NCBI RefSeq assembly: GCF_017872975.1
Contig: NZ_JAGGJP010000013.1
Span: 25,251 to 89,250 of the forward strand
DNA from: Rubellimicrobium aerolatum
GTDB lineage: Bacteria > Pseudomonadota > Alphaproteobacteria > Rhodobacterales > Rhodobacteraceae
Direction of reading: 5' to 3'
DNA: 64,000 nucleotides
The notes below the pieces were generated by a model. The model saw only the letters and a program-made list of their open reading frames with translations. It made no database searches and was not told the DNA's origin. Positions 42,724 through 51,898 of the stretch are shown piece after piece (position 1 is the stretch's first letter; each line of letters opens with the position of its first letter). The translations under genes and the position numbers were made by a program.

Positions 42724-43941
42724 ATGCCACATTCGGATGTTCTCATCGTTGGTGGCGGACCGGCGGGGGTGGCCGCGGCGCTGTCCCTGCGCAAGGCCGG
42801 CGTCCAGCGGGTCACGCTTCTTGATCGCGAGGCGTCCTTGGGAGGAGCGACGCGTCACTGTAGCCATTCCCCTTTCGGGATGCTCGAATATGGCCGCCTC
42901 TACTTCGGGGCCGCCTATGGCCGTCGGCTCGAACGCGATGCCCGGGCTGCGGGTGTGGAGGTGCTGACAGGTCATTCAGTGGCCAGCCTCGATCCGGATG
43001 GCACGGTCGAGGTCAGCAACGCCGAAGGACTGGCCCGCCTCTCAGCCGAACGCGTGCTGCTGTCCACGGGCGCCCGCGAGACGCCGCGCTCCGCACGCAT
43101 GCTGCCCGGGGACCGACCGGTGGGTGTGCTCACCACTGGCGCGCTGCAGTCCTATGTCGCCTTCCATGGATTGATGCCCTTCCGCCGGCCCGTGATCCTC
43201 GGATCCGAACTGGTCTCCTACTCGGCGGCTCTGACATGCCTGAGCCACGGCGCGCGACCGGTCGCGATGATCGACACTCATGCCCGCCCCTTGGCGAGGG
43301 CTCCGGTCACCTGGTTCCCGCACATCGTCGGAGTGCCGGTTCGCGCGGGCGTTCGCATCATCGACATCCTGGGCCGGAGCCGCGTCGAGGCCGTGCGCAT
43401 CGAGCACCAGGGCACCCTCGAAACGTTCGAATGCGATGGGCTTCTGGTGACCGGGAACTTCGTCCCGGAGGCAGCGCTGCTCTGGCAGGCCGGTCACGAG
43501 CTGAACCTTAGAAGCGGCGGCCCGGCGGTCGATCAGAACGGCCGATGCGCCAACCCCCGCTTCTTTGCCGCTGGCAACCTGCTTCGTCCGATCGAGACGG
43601 GCGGATGGGCTTTCCGAGAAGGGCGCGCGATCGGTCTTGAGATCGCGCGGGACTTGCGGAACCCCCCAAGTGACAGGTCACCAGTGACCGTCACCCATGA
43701 CGAAGTGGTCAAGCTGGTGGTCCCGAACCTCCTGCGTCGAGGGCAGGCGCCCTCCCCGGGCTTCGACCGCTTTCAGATCCGGTTTCAGAAGCCCTGTCGG
43801 GGGCGTCTCTCGCTGGAGGTGGATGGACGCACGCGGTGGCACAGGAGCGGCACGTGGCTGCCCGAACGCCGCGTGCTGGTGCCGATGCCGGATGGCGTGG
43901 AGGGGAGCCATCACATTCATTTCGCGTTCAGGGAGGAGTAG
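42724..43941 (+). CDS. FAD/NAD(P)-dependent oxidoreductase (GlpB-like partner)
   Basis: About 405 residues. MPHSDVLIVGGGPAGVAAALSLRKAGVQRVTLLDRE is the FAD fold, ERVLLSTGARETPRSARMLPGDRP the second dinucleotide region and NPRFFAAGNLLRPIETGGWAFREGRAIG the C-terminal FAD contact. It follows the GlpA-like gene directly, which suggests a two-subunit dehydrogenase that passes electrons to the quinone pool. The C-terminal 100 residues are unlike standard GlpB. An overlapping GTG at 42718 is the alternative start. Confidence 0.85.
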   Translation: MPHSDVLIVGGGPAGVAAALSLRKAGVQRVTLLDREASLGGATRHCSHSPFGMLEYGRLYFGAAYGRRLERDARAAGVEVLTGHSVASLDPDGTVEVSNAEGLARLSAERVLLSTGARETPRSARMLPGDRPVGVLTTGALQSYVAFHGLMPFRRPVILGSELVSYSAALTCLSHGARPVAMIDTHARPLARAPVTWFPHIVGVPVRAGVRIIDILGRSRVEAVRIEHQGTLETFECDGLLVTGNFVPEAALLWQAGHELNLRSGGPAVDQNGRCANPRFFAAGNLLRPIETGGWAFREGRAIGLEIARDLRNPPSDRSPVTVTHDEVVKLVVPNLLRRGQAPSPGFDRFQIRFQKPCRGRLSLEVDGRTRWHRSGTWLPERRVLVPMPDGVEGSHHIHFAFREE

Positions 43942-43943
43942 CC

Positions 43944-45338
43944 ATGCGGGTGGCCGCGATTGATCAGGGCACGACGTCGACCAGATGTCTCGTTGTCGAG
44001 GATGGGGGTGAGTGGCGCGTGGCTGCCAGCCGCCCCCATGCGCGGAGCTACCCGCAGCATGGCTGGGTCGAGCAGGATCCCGACGAGCTGCTCAAGAACA
44101 TCCGGCTGGTGCTTGACGCCGCCGGCCCCGTGGACCGGATCGCGATCGCCAACCAGGGTGAAAGCTGCCTCGCCTGGGACGCGCGAACGGGACAGGCGCT
44201 GTCGCCGGTCATCGTCTGGCAGGACGCCCGCACCACCGAGACGCTCGCCAGCCTGCCGCCCGAGGCGGAGGCGCTGTCGAAGCGCCTGTGCGGCCTGCCC
44301 CTCGATCCGTACTTCTCGGCCAGCAAGCTGGCTTGGCTCCTCCAGAACGTCCCGGCGGCAGCGGCGGCCCGGGAGGCCGGGCGTCTTCGCCTGGGCACCA
44401 CGGACGCCTTCTTCCTCGATCGGCTGACCGCGCGTTACCTGACGGACCGCGCAACCGCGTCGCGTACCGGCTTGATGGATCTGCGGACCGGACAATGGAG
44501 CAGCGAACTCTGCCGGCTTCATGGCGTTCCCGAGGAATGTCTTCCCGAGATCGTCGAAGTCGACGCGGGGTTTGGCGAGATCGACGGCGTTCCGGTTTGC
44601 GCGTCCATCGTGGATCAGCAGGGCGCCTTGTATGGGCACAACTGCCGAAAGGCCGGCGACTGCAAGATCACCTTCGGCACGGGCGCCTTCATGCTGGCCG
44701 TCTCGGGGAACGAATGCCCTGAAGTCGATAACTTGCTACCGACGGTCGGATGGAACCTGAAAGGTGAGCCCGTCACATACGCCATCGAAGGCGGCGTGTA
44801 CGATGCCGGGGCCGCCCTGGAGTGGGCGCGCAACATCGGCCTTTACTCGGCGCTCGAAGAACTCGGAGTCTTCGAAGGGCCGTCGGCCCTCAGCCGGGGC
44901 ATCATCTTCGTGCCGGCCCTGTCTGGCCTTGCCGCTCCCTATTGGGACCGCGGTGCCTCTCCGCTCTTCATCGGCATGGATCACGCGACGGGTCGTCGTG
45001 ATCTCGTCCGCGCCGTTCTGGAAGGCGTGGCGATGCTGACCGTCGGGCTGCTGAAGTCGGCCGAGGAGATCATCGAACTGGGCGACAGCATCTCCATCGA
45101 CGGTGGGCTGTCGCAGTCGTCCTACTTTGCGCAGTTCCTCGCTTCGGCAAGCAACAGGACGATCAGGGTGCCGCCGATGCACGAACTGACCGCTCTAGGG
45201 CTTGCCGAGCTCTGCGGCCTGGAGGTCGGCGCTGCGCGAGACAATGGCATGACCTTCCTGCCCGACGGAAGCGTCACCACCGAAGATCATGCGCGCTTCG
45301 CGGAGGCGGTGCGGCGCAGCCGAGGGTGGAACACCTAA
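43944..45338 (+). CDS. FGGY-family carbohydrate kinase (glycerol kinase-like)
   Basis: About 464 residues, starting at ATG 43944 after GGGAGGAG. Phosphate-binding MRVAAIDQGTTSTRCLVVED and the HGWVEQDPDELLKNI, IGIANQGE-like and VIVWQDART motifs match glycerol kinases; ITFGTGAFMLAVSG and LSIDGGLSQSSYF-like segments form the ATP site. It is shorter than GlpK (about 500), so the substrate may be another three- or four-carbon polyol. Coupled with the two dehydrogenase genes. Confidence 0.9.
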   Translation: MRVAAIDQGTTSTRCLVVEDGGEWRVAASRPHARSYPQHGWVEQDPDELLKNIRLVLDAAGPVDRIAIANQGESCLAWDARTGQALSPVIVWQDARTTETLASLPPEAEALSKRLCGLPLDPYFSASKLAWLLQNVPAAAAAREAGRLRLGTTDAFFLDRLTARYLTDRATASRTGLMDLRTGQWSSELCRLHGVPEECLPEIVEVDAGFGEIDGVPVCASIVDQQGALYGHNCRKAGDCKITFGTGAFMLAVSGNECPEVDNLLPTVGWNLKGEPVTYAIEGGVYDAGAALEWARNIGLYSALEELGVFEGPSALSRGIIFVPALSGLAAPYWDRGASPLFIGMDHATGRRDLVRAVLEGVAMLTVGLLKSAEEIIELGDSISIDGGLSQSSYFAQFLASASNRTIRVPPMHELTALGLAELCGLEVGAARDNGMTFLPDGSVTTEDHARFAEAVRRSRGWNT

Positions 45339-45386
45339 ACCGCTCCCCTCACAAAGCCTGACCTGACCCAACGAATGGAGACGTCC

Positions 45387-45746
45387 ATGCGGCGCATTTT
45401 TCTTGCCTGCCCTTATGGCCACACCGACCCGGCCGTGGTCGAGCGCCGTTTCGAGATCTGCAACCGCGTGGCGGCGCAGATCGTCCGCTCGGGCCATATC
45501 GTGTTCAGCCAAGTGTCGATGTCCCACCCGATCAACGGGCATCTTGGAGATCTGGACAAGGCCGGGGTCGGAGCGCTTTGGGCGCCGGTGGATCGGGCGT
45601 TCATGGAAGCCATGACGGAAATCGTCGTTATTGACGAACCCGGCTGGCGTGAAAGCGCCGGCGTCAGCCGTGAAATGGGCTTCTTTCGGGAAAGAAATCA
45701 ACCCGTCCAACTATGGAGTGAGGTTGAACACGAGTTCGCCACCTGA
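45387..45746 (+). CDS. DUF1937 / nucleoside deoxyribosyltransferase-like protein
   Basis: A 119-residue protein, MRRIFLACPYGHTDPAVVERRFEICNRVAAQIVRSGHIVFSQVSMSHPIN. The LACPY motif, the acidic FMEAMTEIVVIDEPGWRESAGVSREM segment with a possible catalytic Asp or Glu, and the length match DUF1937 proteins of the deoxyribosyltransferase-like fold. Its role in a polyol operon is unclear. The start ATG 45387 follows GGAGACG; an in-frame ATG at 45375 is possible. Confidence 0.8.
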   Translation: MRRIFLACPYGHTDPAVVERRFEICNRVAAQIVRSGHIVFSQVSMSHPINGHLGDLDKAGVGALWAPVDRAFMEAMTEIVVIDEPGWRESAGVSREMGFFRERNQPVQLWSEVEHEFAT

Positions 45747-47006
45747 GAACCAAAACAGCAACAGGGAGATGCCTCAATGGCACATTCACAATCTTCAGAT
45801 CGCGGGGAAGGTCTGAAGCGGGACATAACTCCGTTCCAGTCCTTTGCCGTAGCCTTCGGCTTCGTGTCCATCGCCACCGGGATCTTCACGGCCTATGGCG
45901 TGATGCTGGTGACTTCGGGCCCAATGGGAATCTGGACCTGGCCGGTCGTTGTCATCGGTCAACTGATGGTAGCCTTCATCATCGGCTCCCTGGCCGCACG
46001 CATTCCGGTGACTGGATATGTGTACCAGTGGGCTTCCCGACTGACCAATCCCGTGTTTGGCTGGATCATGGGATGGATCAGCTTCACCTTCCTGGCGATC
46101 GTTCTTGTCGCGGTGGACTACACGATCGCTTCGACGGTTCTGCCAGTGCTTCTGAGCTATGAAGGCGATGCGCAGAACGCCTGGTTCATTACCGCGGGCG
46201 TGATCCTCCTGCAGGCCCTGATGATCGCCTTCTCGACGCGCCTGACCCAGAAGTTCAACGCCATCGCCGTTTCGATCCAGTTGGTCGGAATGATCAGTCT
46301 CGTCGTGCTGCTGTTCGCCGTCGGCTACTGGCAGGGCGAGCTCGACTTCTCGAACCTGCTCAGCACCGGACTGATCCCGCGGGAGGGGTACTTCTCGCTT
46401 GGCTCCCTCACGGCGGCCGGTCCTTGGGTCATGGGCACCCTTCTGGGCGCGTTCACCATCGTCGGCTTCGAGGCCGCCGCCAACCTTGCGGAGGAGACGC
46501 GGGAGCCGGCGCGGGTCGTGCCCAAGGCGATGTGGCAAGCGGTCCTCAGCCTGGGCGTCATCGGCATGCTCTTTCTCATCGCGGTCACGGCGCTGCTAGG
46601 GGATCCGACGAACCTCCAGCTCTCGGCCACGCCGATCGCCGATGTCATCAACCGGGTGCTGGGCTCGCTCCTGGGCAAGGCGCTTCTCCTGCTGGTCGTG
46701 ATCTCGATCTTCTCCTGTGGTCTGGTGATCCTGCTCAGCGGAACCCGACTGGTTTGGGCGATGTCGCGGGACGAGCGGTTCCCGGGCTGGCGTCTGTGGC
46801 GTCAGGTCAACACGACCCTGCATACCCCGGTCAACGCGACGATCCTGGTGACCGTGATCGGGCAGCTCATCCTTGCGGTCTTCTCGCAAGAGACCGACGC
46901 GCTGTTCGCCCTGTTCTCGGCCGCGACCCTTCTGCCCGCCATCATCTATGCCGTCACGGTGGGGATGTACGCCCTCAAGCGCGACGCGCTGCCCCCCAGC
47001 CAAGGC

Positions 47007-48379
47007 GGTAGTGTCCTCGGAGGTGGTGGACTTTCAGGTGTAGGCTGAGGTGGTCATCGGGACCTGCGGCTAGGGTGGTGCTTGCCGACGTCCACCAAGC
47101 CTGAAGGGATCCCCCTATGACCGACGACAGACTACCGCTGGCCGAGTTGCTTGCGAAGGCCGGCGACCAGGACTTCCTCCGCGCCGTGGCGGAGAGCGTG
47201 TTGCAGCTGCTGATGGAGGCCGACGTGGAGGGCGTGATCGGGGCTGGACGCTTCGAGCGCAGCGCCGATCGCCAGACGTGGCGCAACGGCTACCGCGAGC
47301 GGACGCTGGAGACGCGGCTGGGGCCGCTCAACCTGCGCATCCCCAAGCTCCGGACGGGCAGCTACTTCCCCGGCTTCCTGGAGCCGCGCAAGACCGTCGA
47401 GAAGGCGCTCGTCTCGGTGATCCAGGAGGCCTGGATCGCCGGCGTGAGCACGCGCCGCGTCGACGAGCTGGTGCAGGCCATGGGCATGAGCGGCATCTCG
47501 AAGTCGTCGGTCTCGAAGCTCTGCAAGGAGATCGACGAGCGCGTGAACGCCTTCCTGAGGCGCCCGCTCGACTGCGAGTGGCCCTATCTGTGGCTGGATG
47601 CCACCTACCTCAAGGTCCGCGAGGGCGGGCGCATCGTCTCGGTGGCGGCCATAGTCGCCGTGGCGGTGACGACGGAGGGCCGGCGCGAGATCGTGGGCCT
47701 GCACATCGGGCCCTCGGAGGCGGAGCCGTTCTGGACCACCTTCCTGCGGGACTTGGTCAAGCGCGGCCTGCGCGGCGTGAAGCTAGTGATCAGCGACGCT
47801 CACGATGGCCTCAAGGCCGCAATCACCCGCGTGATGGGCGCCACCTGGCAGCGCTGCCGCGTCCACTTCATGCGCAACGCGCTCGCCCACGTGCCGAAGA
47901 GCCAGACCACCGTCGTAGCGGCGGCGATCCGGCAGGTCTTCCTCCAGCCGGACCAAGCCTCGGCCGTCCAGTCCTGGCGCCACGTGGCCGACCAGCTCCG
48001 CGCCCGCTGGCCGAAGCTCGGCACGCTCATGGACGAGGCCGAGACGGACGTGCTGGCCTACATGGCCTTCCCCAGCCAGCACCGCGCCAAGCTTCACAGC
48101 ACCAACCCGCTCGAGCGGCTGAACAAGGAACTGAAGCGCCGCGCCGACGTCGTCGGCATCTTCCCCAACGAGGACAGCATCACCCGCCTCATCGGGGCCG
48201 TGCTCCTCGAGGCCAACGACGAGTGGCAGCTCCAGCACCGCTACATGCAGGCCGAAGGCATGGCCGAACTCGCCTCACCCCCGGTCGAGGAGACCACACC
48301 CCTGATTACACCCAACGCCGCCTGACCCATGGCCACCCACGGCTACACCCCAAACTCCACCACGTTGACGGACGCTATC
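47007..48379 (+). mobile_element. IS256-family insertion sequence, 1,373 bp
   Basis: Flanked by the perfect 8-bp direct repeat GCCAAGGC (46999-47006 and 48380-48387). The terminal inverted repeats share GTGGTGGA, TTT, GGTGTAG and other positions (left 47007-47045, right complement 48379-48341). One intact transposase lies inside. It interrupts the permease gene. Confidence 0.93.
47117..48325 (+). CDS. IS256-family (mutator-type) transposase
   Basis: A 402-residue transposase. The N-terminal MTDDRLPLAELLAKAGDQDFLRAVAESVLQLLMEADVEG and RNGYRERTLETRLGPLNLRIPKLR are typical. Catalytic Asp residues are in WPYLWLDATYLKVREGG and VKLVISDAHDGLKAAI, and the Glu in HSTNPLERLNKELKRRADVVGIFPNEDSI. CRVHFMRNALAHVPKS is the family marker. 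It appears complete. Confidence 0.97.
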   Translation: MTDDRLPLAELLAKAGDQDFLRAVAESVLQLLMEADVEGVIGAGRFERSADRQTWRNGYRERTLETRLGPLNLRIPKLRTGSYFPGFLEPRKTVEKALVSVIQEAWIAGVSTRRVDELVQAMGMSGISKSSVSKLCKEIDERVNAFLRRPLDCEWPYLWLDATYLKVREGGRIVSVAAIVAVAVTTEGRREIVGLHIGPSEAEPFWTTFLRDLVKRGLRGVKLVISDAHDGLKAAITRVMGATWQRCRVHFMRNALAHVPKSQTTVVAAAIRQVFLQPDQASAVQSWRHVADQLRARWPKLGTLMDEAETDVLAYMAFPSQHRAKLHSTNPLERLNKELKRRADVVGIFPNEDSITRLIGAVLLEANDEWQLQHRYMQAEGMAELASPPVEETTPLITPNAA

Positions 48380-48795
48380 GCCAAGGCTTCAGTCTTGGCC
48401 GATGGGAGATGCCGGTGCTGGTCCTTGCAATCCTGTGGCTGGCCTTTGAACTGGCCATCTTCCGGGATGCGTCCTTCGCGAAGCCGTGGTGGTATGTCGC
48501 GATCATGTTCGCCCTCGGGGCGATCTACCTCGCCTTCCTCCTGATCACACGGGGCGGTTCCAGTGCCCTGAAGATGCCCGACATGATCTCGATCGATGCG
48601 GTGCTGGACTCTGATCGGGGCGAGCAGTTCCAGAGCTGAGGTCGGAGGGTCTGGCTGGGAGACCCAGCCAGACCCTGCCTGCCCGAGGCTCACCCCCTGT
48701 TCGCGCTCCAAACGTTGACGCAGTCAGCCTGTTGTCGGATGGGGCGGCCCTCAGGCACAGTTGTGCGCCAAGACATTGCTCGATGAGGACGTTGC

Positions 48796-49563
48796 ATGAA
48801 GCCCCAGATCCGCCATGAGGAGATCCTTCGCTTCGTACAGCAGAGCGGAGAGGCAACGGTCGAAGATCTTGCCGCGGCTCTGCAGGTTTCCCGCGAGACG
48901 ATCAGGAGAGACCTGACGCAGCTCGACGCGGCTGGCCTTGTTCGCAAGGTTCATGGCGGCGCACGGCCTGTCGTTGCCCCCGAGCAAAGACTTGAGGGAC
49001 CTTTTGCATTGAGAATGGCTGCGAATGTTGAACTCAAGCGTCGTATCGGCCGGAAGGCTGCCGAATTGCTTTGCCCAGGCGACTCGCTCTTCATTGACTC
49101 GGGTTCGACGACCCTGCTGTTTGCCGAAGCCTTGACGGAACTATCGTCAATGATAATCATCACCAACTCGTGGCGGATCGCCGCGACAGTCGGCGCAAAT
49201 CCGTCACACAGAGTCTTCCTGATCGGCGGATCCTATTCTGCGGATGTAGGGGAGTCGCTCGGTCAACTGGCGATCGAACAGATACGTCAACTACGCGCCA
49301 CGCACGCATTCCTGACTGTTGGCACGGTCGAAGAGGCTGGTGTTCTCGACTTCGATGAGCAGGAAACTGACGTCGCCCAAGCAATTCTCGAACGCGTGGA
49401 GCAAGTCACGGTGCTGGCGGACTCGTCGAAGTTCGGGCGCCGCGGGGTGTTCAAGGTAGCCGACTGGGCCCAGATCGACCGCCTTGTAACGGACGCCATG
49501 CCAGCGGATGAGATCACGAAGTCAGCACAAGCAAACAGCCGAACCGAGATCATTCTAGCTTGA
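48796..49563 (+). CDS. DeoR/GlpR-family transcriptional regulator
   Basis: A 255-residue repressor: N-terminal HTH IRHEEILRFVQQSGEATVEDLAAALQVSRETIRRDLTQLDAAGLVRKVHGGA and a C-terminal phosphosugar-sensing domain with DSLFIDSGSTTLLFAEAL and VTVLADSSKFGRRG. It follows the permease on the same strand after 156 bases and is the likely regulator of the FAD-enzyme and kinase operon, answering to a phosphorylated polyol or sugar. Confidence 0.95.
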   Translation: MKPQIRHEEILRFVQQSGEATVEDLAAALQVSRETIRRDLTQLDAAGLVRKVHGGARPVVAPEQRLEGPFALRMAANVELKRRIGRKAAELLCPGDSLFIDSGSTTLLFAEALTELSSMIIITNSWRIAATVGANPSHRVFLIGGSYSADVGESLGQLAIEQIRQLRATHAFLTVGTVEEAGVLDFDEQETDVAQAILERVEQVTVLADSSKFGRRGVFKVADWAQIDRLVTDAMPADEITKSAQANSRTEIILA

Positions 49564-49848
49564 TCCATGAGCACGTCAGCAGGGTGTGCAAAGATCGCGA
49601 TCATCCTGATTGGAATACCATGTTGGAGGTGATTTGATGCGGCGTCAGCCCTGTCTTTGAGGTGGCTGCCGGCAAACAAAGGAGATGGCCAGGCTGCTTC
49701 TACTAGTCGACTCCGTACCAAGATCTCCGCTTCCCATCTCAGCGACTTCGGAGCAAACTGCGCAGAAGCCTTGAGACCTTGGCCAACCTAATTCCGAAGA
49801 CAGTCGTAATCCGTCCAGCCACTAACAATTGGGTGCGCGGACGAAATA

Positions 49849-50625
49849 TTACCGGAAGTCATCCCAGTCCGGCTCGGACTGGAACACCCAGTCGTAGTAG
49901 TCGCGCCCTTGCAGGGCCTCGGCCGCCGCCTCGTCCAGCACGACCTTGCAGTTCGGATGGAGCTGCAGCGCCGAGGCCGTGACCATCGACGTGATCGGTC
50001 CCTCGATGGCCTTGGCGACGATGTGGGCCTTGTGCTCCCCCGTGGCTAGGAGAAGCACCTCGCGGGCGTCGAGGATCGTGCCCACCCCCATAGTCAGCGC
50101 GCGGGACGGCACGCGATCCGGATCGCCGCCGAACATCGCGGCGTTCTGCCGTCTTGTGTCCTGCGTCAGCGTCTTGTCGCGCGTCCGCGACATCAGGGCC
50201 GACAACGGCTCGTTGAAGCCGATATGCCCGGTCTCGCCGATCCCCAGGAGCTGCAGGTCGACGCCGCCCGCGGCTGCGATGTCCGCCTCGTAGCGGCGCG
50301 CGACCTCTTTGAGGTCGGGCCCGTCCACCTCGGGCAGGCGGGCGTTCGCGAGGTCGATGTCCACCCGGTCGAACAGGTGCTGGCGCATGTAGCTCCGGTA
50401 GGACTGCGGGTCGTCGGGGGCGAGCCCGACGTACTCATCAAGATTGAAGCTGCACACGCGCCGGAAGCTTGGCCCCAGCGCCACGAGCCGGTCGTAGACC
50501 CGCTCCATGGTACGTCCTGTCGCCAAGCCGATCACGAGATCTGGCTTGGCCTCGATCCGGGCGGCGATGAGCCTTGCAACAAGGTCCACCGCAGCGTCCA
50601 CGTCCGGCCGGACAACGACTTCCAT
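49849..50625 (-). CDS. nagB: Glucosamine-6-phosphate deaminase
   Basis: A 258-residue enzyme converting glucosamine-6-phosphate to fructose-6-phosphate and ammonia. LVIGLATGRTMERVYDRLV, SFNLDEYVGLAPDDPQSYRSYM and LLGIGETGHIGFNEP are the conserved active-site motifs (Asp in NLDEY, His in GHIGFNEP). ATG 50625 follows GGAG by 7 bases. It is directly downstream of nagA, with a start 2 bases before its stop, so both form one operon for the last steps of N-acetyl-amino sugar breakdown. Confidence 0.95.
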   Translation of the reverse strand: MEVVVRPDVDAAVDLVARLIAARIEAKPDLVIGLATGRTMERVYDRLVALGPSFRRVCSFNLDEYVGLAPDDPQSYRSYMRQHLFDRVDIDLANARLPEVDGPDLKEVARRYEADIAAAGGVDLQLLGIGETGHIGFNEPLSALMSRTRDKTLTQDTRRQNAAMFGGDPDRVPSRALTMGVGTILDAREVLLLATGEHKAHIVAKAIEGPITSMVTASALQLHPNCKVVLDEAAAEALQGRDYYDWVFQSEPDWDDFR

Positions 50626-50627
50626 GC

Positions 50628-51743
50628 TCACTCCGTTCCTGTGCTGAGATCCACGGGCCGGCCCGCGATGTGGACCGATCGGACGCGCAGGTCGGCATCG
50701 AGCTCGACGAGGTCGGCCCTCAGCCCCGGCGCGAGCCGGCCCGCATCACCAAGGCCCGCCCATTCGGCCGGAAGGCGGCTGAGCCGCGCGGACGCCTCGG
50801 CGAGGTCCAGCCCGAGGCCGACGAGGTTGCGAAGGGCTTGGTCCATCGTCAGAGCCGAGCCGGCCAGGGTACCGTCGGCGAGGCACATGACTGACCCGCG
50901 CTTCATGACGTGTTGTGTCCCGAGCGCATACTGCCCATCGGGCATGCCCGCGCCGGCGGTGGCGTCGGTGACGCCATAGAGGTTCGGGATTGCGCGGCGC
51001 GCGGCCAGGATCGCGCCGGCCTCGACATGGATGAGGTCGGGGATCACCTCGGCCCAGTCGGCATGGGCGAGGGCCGCTCCCGCAAGGCCACTGCCCCGAT
51101 GTGAGACACCTGACATGGCGTTGAAGAGGTGGGTGATGCCGCAGCCCTGGGCGAGCGCGCTGGTTGCCTCGGCATAGGTGCAGAGCGAGTGCCCGAGCTG
51201 TGCCCGCGCACCCTGCGCCTGCACTAGCGACACGAGGTCCGCAGCGCCGTCGAGTTCGGGGGCCAGCGTCACGATCCGCACCACGCCCGTCGAGAGCCAG
51301 TCCGCCATTCCGGCCAGATCGACAGGCCGGGCCAAGGAGGGCTGGGCTCCGAGCTTGCAGGGGTTGATGAACGGGCCTTCCAGATGCGCTCCGGTCACGC
51401 GGGCCTCTCCGGGGCCGGGTTCCGCCATGACGCTAGCCACAGCGGCAAGGAAGGCCTCGATCTCCCTGACCGCCGCTGTCACGGAAGTGGCCAGCAGGCT
51501 CGTGGTGCCGTGCCGGGCGTGAAGCCGCGCCATCCCCCGGATGCCCGGCGTGCCCGACATGACGTCGTGTCCGCCACCGCCGTGGACATGGAGGTCGATG
51601 AAGCCCGGGATCACAAAAGGCGCCCGCGCATCGTCCACACGCACGCCCTGGACCGCGAGGATGTGCTCATCGAAGACCAGCCGACCCGACACCCAGCCAT
51701 CCGGTGTAAGGATCGAACCCCTGATCTGCCCATCCTGGGTCAT
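50628..51743 (-). CDS. nagA: N-acetylglucosamine-6-phosphate deacetylase
   Basis: A 371-residue amidohydrolase. FVIPGFIDLHVHGGGGHDVMSG, GAHLEGPFINPCKLGAQ, ITHLFNAMSGVSHRGSGLAGAAL and LYGVTDATAGAGMPDGQY hold the metal and substrate residues (HxH, Glu, His, Asp). The start at 51743 follows AGGAAGCCC. It gives glucosamine-6-phosphate, the substrate of nagB. It is divergent from the GNAT-rpiR-ROK operon. Confidence 0.95.
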   Translation of the reverse strand: MTQDGQIRGSILTPDGWVSGRLVFDEHILAVQGVRVDDARAPFVIPGFIDLHVHGGGGHDVMSGTPGIRGMARLHARHGTTSLLATSVTAAVREIEAFLAAVASVMAEPGPGEARVTGAHLEGPFINPCKLGAQPSLARPVDLAGMADWLSTGVVRIVTLAPELDGAADLVSLVQAQGARAQLGHSLCTYAEATSALAQGCGITHLFNAMSGVSHRGSGLAGAALAHADWAEVIPDLIHVEAGAILAARRAIPNLYGVTDATAGAGMPDGQYALGTQHVMKRGSVMCLADGTLAGSALTMDQALRNLVGLGLDLAEASARLSRLPAEWAGLGDAGRLAPGLRADLVELDADLRVRSVHIAGRPVDLSTGTE

Positions 51744-51853
51744 TGGGCTTCCTTCCGCTGCCGACCAAGGCTCCGATGGTCGGGAACGCCGGGCAGGATG
51801 TGCGGCTGGCTCTCCATGCGCGGCTCCCTTGCTGCCAGCCTTGTGGGCTGATA

Positions 51854-51898
51854 TGAAGATTTTCGACACATGGATAAGTGATATGGAAGAAAGCTTCA
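51854..51898. promoter_or_regulatory. RpiR operator candidate at the GNAT start
   Basis: TGAAGATTTTC (51854) and GAAGAAAGCTTC (51886-51897) form an imperfect inverted pair; the second block is itself a GAAG...CTTC dyad. A very similar block, GAAGGAAAGCTTC, lies upstream of nanE (54785-54797). The shared word in two promoters of one locus suggests a common regulator, most likely the RpiR protein encoded between them. Confidence 0.5.

Larger units (their letters stand above)
45777..48639 (+). pseudogene. APC-family permease split by an IS256-type element
   Basis: The N-terminal 410 codons (45777-47006) and C-terminal 83 codons plus stop (48388-48639) make one uninterrupted frame when the element and one 8-bp duplication are removed: ...YALKRDALPPSQG then FSLGRWEMPVLVLAI... 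The product would be a 493-residue, roughly 12-span permease (GLKRDITPFQSFAVAFGFVSIATGIF, TIVGFEAAANLAEETREPARVVPKA), of the amino acid-polyamine-organocation superfamily. As it stands, the N-terminal part runs 14 codons into the element and the last one or two spans are lost, so it is probably not functional. Confidence 0.92.

Noticed and set aside
49564..49848. Promoter or gene between the DeoR and nagB genes
   Set aside because: Convergent 3' ends; lower GC but no convincing hairpin, frame or repeat.
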